Source of the DNA: Akebia trifoliata
Taxonomy: Eukaryota > Streptophyta > Magnoliopsida > Ranunculales > Lardizabalaceae
DNA length: 64,000 nt
Assembly (NCBI GenBank): GCA_017979445.1
Contig: CM030705.1
Span: 17,749,040-17,813,039 of the forward strand
Direction of reading: 5' to 3'
Of the stretch, positions 59,444-64,000 are shown one piece after another; position 1 is the stretch's first letter; every line of letters starts with the position of its first letter. The notes under the pieces were generated by a model, which saw only the letters and a list, made by a program, of their open reading frames with translations, did no database searches and had not been told where the DNA came from. Both the position numbers and the translations under genes were made by a program.

Positions 59444-60508
59444 TGTCAAAGTATGTAAATTATAGCTTGTCATAATCATTATCATCGTCATAATCAAATT
59501 ACCCCAAAATATTCGAGTTAAAAAGGTCCCCAAAGGGTGAGAGGAGGACCTAAACAAATGTGAATAGTGAAAGCAGATATCAACTCTGTCAATCATAGAA
59601 ATCTGTTTTCTCCTTTTCTTTGTAATCTCCTGTTACAGGGCAAGAGAAGGGCTATATATATCCATTTAAGGTTGTAATGGGTGGATCTTGTATCCTTGTT
59701 AGTTTTTCTATTAATCTTGTCGGTGGGGGGCTGCTTAAGACCCAATTTACCTTCCAAAAAAAAAAAAAAACCAACTCTCTCAATCATAGAAGATTTGGCT
59801 TTAGACAGAGTGGAATGGGGGATCAGGATTCCCCAAACCTTTGGGATGAGACTTTGTTGTTGTTGAATGAATCTTGTTCTTTGTTACGCGATTCAATTTT
59901 GTCTAAATTCTTCGACGTACATGTTCCTTCTAACTAGGGTTGTAATTGGTTTTTGTTGCATATGATCAAGTTATAGCGAATAGCTCCGTAAAAGATCAAA
60001 AACCTGGATTAGGGTCCATTAATGGTACTGTAATTTGCACTGGCAGCACAATCATGTAAATAATACAGGTGGTTATGGGTTTGTATGGTTTCAAAAATTA
60101 GGAGTTTTTTCCATTGCAACAAAGGCAAATGACAGCCCCAATTAGAAAAGGATGTGCAACTTTAAGGTTGTAAAGTGGCAAGAGAAGAAAACATGGATTT
60201 GAGATACGTGAAAGTCGATATCAACACACTTTTGATGAGATGCACCAACCAGAGAATTCATGTTAAGCAAAAAAGAAAAAAAATTAGGCAAATATTTTGG
60301 ATTTCTCTTGCCTGGCATTCATCCAAATGGGACCATTGCATCAAAAAATAAGTTCAGAAAAAAGAAGTAAAAAACCATCTAGTGTTACAATCAATTTTTT
60401 TATATCTTTAATATTAGAAGACCCAGAATTGAAAAATAATAATAGCTAGGAAGATCACAAACTACAACTTAATGCATCTCAACTACCCTTTTTCTATCAA
60501 TTAAGATA
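59444..60508. other. Intergenic downstream of ndhM
   Basis: An A tract at 59757-59770 follows a CTTGTATCCTTGTTAG-like segment that could be the tail of a retroposed sequence. Open frames at 59677-59937 have no known motif. Nothing else recognised. Confidence 0.4.
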
Positions 60509-60826
60509 GGGTGGTGTTCGGAGACCATAAAGAGAACCAAACATTGTGCCAAACATTTTTTCAATGTATGGGTTACAAGTTTCCGAATGAGCTGATTTTC
60601 TGTGAGGATGATCTCTATAATGAGGAGATTATCCTCACCAAAAATCAGCTATTCCGAAACTTCTAACCCCATCAAAAGTGATTTACAAAAATCGGACGGT
60701 CCACGATCTCTTCACCATAGAGATCATCCTCATAAAAAATTAACCCATTCTGAAACTTTTAACCCCTATTTTGAAAAAATATTTGGCACAATGTTTGGCT
60801 CTCTTTAGAGCCTCTGAACGCTTCCC
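60509..60826. mobile_element. Fold-back MITE, 318 bp, complete
   Basis: Left part GTGTTCGGAGACC...AAAGAGAACCAAACATTGTG and right part CACAATGTTTGGCTCTCTTT...CTGAACGCTTCCC are inverted repeats of about 45 bp; the interior has two GAGGATGATCTC-type palindromes. TA-rich flanks. 34730-34812 is a fragment of the same family. Confidence 0.78.
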
Positions 60827-61685
60827 ATAAATATATACTTACAAAATAAAAACTAACAAGAAAGGCAGATGGGACTATGGAAGTAGACTTCTTAACAATT
60901 ATGTGGTAGATTTAAAGAAAATATATGAGATGTTAAAAAATTGTGTGGACCAATTATGGTATGGTATCCATCCAAGAACGCAGGTAAATATCATCTCCAT
61001 CACTCTGTCCTTACATAAGGTATCAATCCATTAACAAGATGACCTTCACTGTATTTCCCACCACATCTCTACTATTCTCAATCTCTAAACATTTTATTTC
61101 TTGACTGTCGAATCTCACTCCACAAAGAATATACAAACTTTAAACTTTTAAGAAGGAAACTGACATGTAAGTTGGAATTTAATATTACAAATTTTAAAAA
61201 CAAGAGGGGTGGAAAAACAGGATTACATATTTCTTCACCTGCCACAATTAAACCATCAAACAGGGATTAACTTCACATATAAATGACTAATTGCATCCAA
61301 CTTTCTGGTATACCAATTGTTATAGACAAAAGACTAAGAGTTTAATTTCAAACAAGAAATGCAATCAACTATCACAAATTCACACATTTAATTGAATGCT
61401 CCAGCCATGGACATATGAGACAACAATTAAATGAATATTTTGTTTCCTAAATATAAAGAAATATCACATATGTAACCTAGTCAAAGTAAAAAATAATAAT
61501 AATTAAAAATAAAGAAATTGATATAAGCCCCACCATCATAGGCTCCTTTTATTACAAGATGAACATTAATATGTTACATTATTACTTATTCTAAATACTT
61601 ATTTTCTTACATAAAATTTATTTTTGACAACCCCTAAAGGTTTATAGGAATTTCACTAAGCAATCTGTTGAAGCTAAAATCTTTG
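60827..61685. other. Intergenic, no feature recognised
   Basis: AT-rich. No gene or repeat seen. Confidence 0.4.
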
Positions 61686-61990
61686 TGTAGATACGTGGGC
61701 TTTGAAACCTTTGAGGTTTTGAGCTCATCTACATGGATTTAGGAATCGCCACCATTCAATTAAGGTATGAATGGACACTACTAAAAAGTTTTGAAATCTA
61801 TTTTTCTTTGGCTTGTAATGACACCCATATCCAATGATAAGGGAAGAGGTCTACCTAGAGATTCTATAGTAAGGGAGTTCGATTGAGGGACAATGAAGGT
61901 GTTAGGCATCTTGTTCCTCCCATTCTAAGATGGTTACCAATTGTTGATCAAAAGTGAAATTAGAAACTCATTTTTTGAGATTTTAAGGAT
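61686..61990 (-). repeat. Right end of a Tat-type LTR, minus strand, truncated
   Basis: On the minus strand it ends CACGTATCTACA, as does the solo LTR at 25224-27517. It contains the box TGGCGATTCC next to hairpin arms CCATTCA/TGAATGG (61742-61774) and a hairpin around TGCCTAACACCTT (61885-61919). Similarity to LTRs fades after about 62000 and the 5' end was not found. Confidence 0.7.
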
Positions 61991-62911
61991 AGAGGAAATT
62001 ATAGAAATTAAAAAAAAATAAAAATTGACGATAGCTTATTTCTCAAAAATAAGCAAATTAAAGTAATGAACAAGCCCCTACTAGTAGCTATTTGCTGGAT
62101 TTTTTTGTGAGCCAATGATTTTGACGAAAAACCACTTGAATTTCATCATTTTAGGTTCCCAAAACTACCAGACAAGTTTATGTGCTCCCTTAGGAGACTT
62201 TATTAGTTAGTTTGGTTCTTAAGTGATGTTCAAGGATTGAGCAAAACCCATATTGGAACTAAACCTTATGCATGAAACTTTTGTCAATTTTTGGATTATT
62301 TTTGTTGGCTTTAAATGTTGAATATATGTCCATAGGGACCTATACAATTACTTGTAATCATTTTAGAAGTGAGTGTACGCATGTGATGGATTCATCAAGA
62401 GAAGATTACCTCTTAAGAGGGTTTACATTTTAGCTTTATTTCCATCAAAGAAAAGAAAAAAAAAATACATATCTAGTTTAAAAAATTAAATTTGCAAGAA
62501 AACTAAATGAAATGTAAACTATTATATTATGAACTTTAAATTGCATAAAGGTAAATAAAAGTAAAACATCATAATCTAATGTTCTCAAGGAGCTTATTGA
62601 AAACTTATTGGGTGAAATAACTTGTAAGAGGGATTACTCTCTTTCCTCAAGCCTATAGATTAAATATTTAAAAAATTATATTAAAAAGTATGAAAGTAAA
62701 CTTGCAAATATGAAAAATACTTAAAATAAATATTGGAGGTAATAAGAAGGAGGAGATTTGAGGGGAGAAATTGAGGGTTTAACCCTACCTTAGTTTTATT
62801 TTCTTTCTTCTTCTTCTTCGTTTTCTTTTTCTTAGATTCTTTCTTTAATGAATTTTGGAAGAGATTTAAGAGAATAGGGAGGCTTGAGAGACTAGAAAGG
62901 GATTTGGGTAG
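61991..62911. other. Unassigned AT-rich sequence between LTR pieces
   Basis: Could be a diverged body of the LTR that ends at 61686, but no diagnostic phrase was seen. No coding. Confidence 0.35.
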
Positions 62912-64000
62912 TGTAGACATGAGATTTTTCAAGTTTGAAGATCTCTCCTACTTGGGTTTGGAGTCATCACCATTCTTTTTTAAAAAAATTGTGTGAATAG
63001 GCTCCTTAAAAGTGATTTTGTAAAAAATCATTTAATAGTGACTCTCGTATAGATAAGATCCATTGATCCATCCTAGATCTAGGTAAGAGAGTCGATATTA
63101 GGGAGTAGAGAAGGTGTTAGACACCACACTCATTTCATCATAAGTGATAACCTCACTTCGATCGATTTTGAAAAGAAGAGTGAAAGTCGGAAAGATCCGA
63201 TTTGTGCCTTCGAGTGCGAGGGATTTTGATTTCTATTTAAACCATTAAGGACTTTCTTTTTGAGGAAGGAGCCTTTTATAGTTCAAACTTTTGAGTAAAT
63301 TTTAAAAGTGTAGACCTTTTAGTCAAGGGCCCATTTTCATAGGAAAAGAACCCAAGGCCTTAATCTCAAACTTTTTGTGATGTGTGCATAAGTATAAGGA
63401 GAAAGGGAGAAGTAGAAGAGGGAAAATTGGAGGAGAGAAAGAGGTAGGAAGATATTTTTTTTCTTTTTAATCCATATCCTATCTTCTTCTTTCTCTTTGA
63501 CTTTCTTTTTGGCTTTCAAGTGATGAGCTTTTTTGCCTCAATATTCGATGTGTAGGGTTTGATAGAGAATTGATAGAAGGAAGTGTTTGATAGTGAGTTA
63601 AGAGAGAGTGATGCTTGATAGGGAACTCAAGTCTTGGGGGAGTTCAAGTCTTTTTTTTCATTAGGGGGTTGCGTTGAGAAGGAGTGAGAGTTTTATAGGA
63701 TTTTGGAGATAACTTTTAGGGATAAAGTGAGATGAGCAGGTGAAAAAATGTAGAATGGTGTGAGGTTTATGAATATGATGTGTGTAATTTAAAGGTGGTG
63801 GAAGGATATTTGTATGAAGAGGTGTAAATGAACTGTTTATAATCTAAATGGGATGAGTGTGTTTTGGTTAGAAGAATAGGAGCGTAAAGGAGTGATTGTA
63901 GATTGAGTGTTAGGTGAATTGAAATGAGTGGGTTTTAGTTAGAAGAATAGGGATGTATGGGAGAGGTTGTAGATTTGTTTGTAAGGGTGAAGGGTGTGGT
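62912..64000 (-). repeat. Tat-type LTR, minus strand, running off the window
   Basis: On the minus strand it ends ...ATGTCTACA at 62912. It contains the box TGATGACTCC with arms CCTATTC/GAATGG (62960-63001) and GTCTAACACCTTC near 63110. Toward 64000 the minus strand is C/A-rich with CATTTCAATTCACC-type phrases like the U3 of the other Tat LTRs. No PBS follows on the left, which fits a solo LTR; the other end is outside the window. Confidence 0.7.

Overview
The window is plant nuclear DNA, almost certainly from an angiosperm. It is AT-rich, has two spliced nuclear genes, one of them for a chloroplast protein, and is dominated by nested LTR retrotransposons of plant lineages (Ty3/gypsy Tat-like, Ty3/gypsy chromovirus-like, Ty1/copia), with solo LTRs, a LINE remnant, a tRNA-derived SINE and many small fold-back elements. 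No species can be named from the sequence alone. All coordinates, counts and identities were read by eye; no search, alignment or folding program was run.

Left third (1-22.9 kb): an old, stop-ridden Ty3/gypsy element (pieces at 1-486, 19059-20151 and 21738-22892) was split by two later insertions. The first is an 18.6 kb Tat-like element (487-19053) with 1.6 kb LTRs, a 5-bp target duplication, PBS, PPT, a 4.7 kb leader built of three hairpin-forming tandem arrays, gag, protease, G-patch-like segment, RT, two RNases H (the second of the archaeal type) and integrase. Its LTRs are almost identical but its reading frames are broken. The second is a solo LTR (20157-21732, target duplication ATTAC).

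Middle (22.9-36.4 kb): an internally deleted chromovirus-like element (22893 to about 31877) whose 5' LTR is split by another solo LTR (25224-27517, target duplication CCAGT), then an AT-rich minisatellite, then a cluster of TA-flanked fold-back elements around a long (TA)n tract.

Gene 1 (38146-39034, minus) is a two-exon TCHQD-class glutathione transferase gene. Upstream of it are a near-perfect palindrome and a decayed Ty1/copia element (40395-45957), followed by a 5'-truncated LINE (about 47330-48157) and a non-coding, minus-oriented LTR element (50090-53604).

Right part (53.8-64 kb): a tandem duplication of about 1.3 kb whose two copies carry different insertions, so that each shows the empty site of the other. 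Then comes gene 2, ndhM (56776-59357, plus, two exons), encoding a subunit of the chloroplast NDH complex. Its intron holds a tandem repeat. The end of the window has a fold-back element and two minus-strand pieces of Tat-type LTRs. The two host genes have no evident functional link. The most notable signal is a pair of RNA-hairpin architectures shared by the different Tat-type LTRs, in which loop or box sequence is constant while stem sequences differ but still pair.
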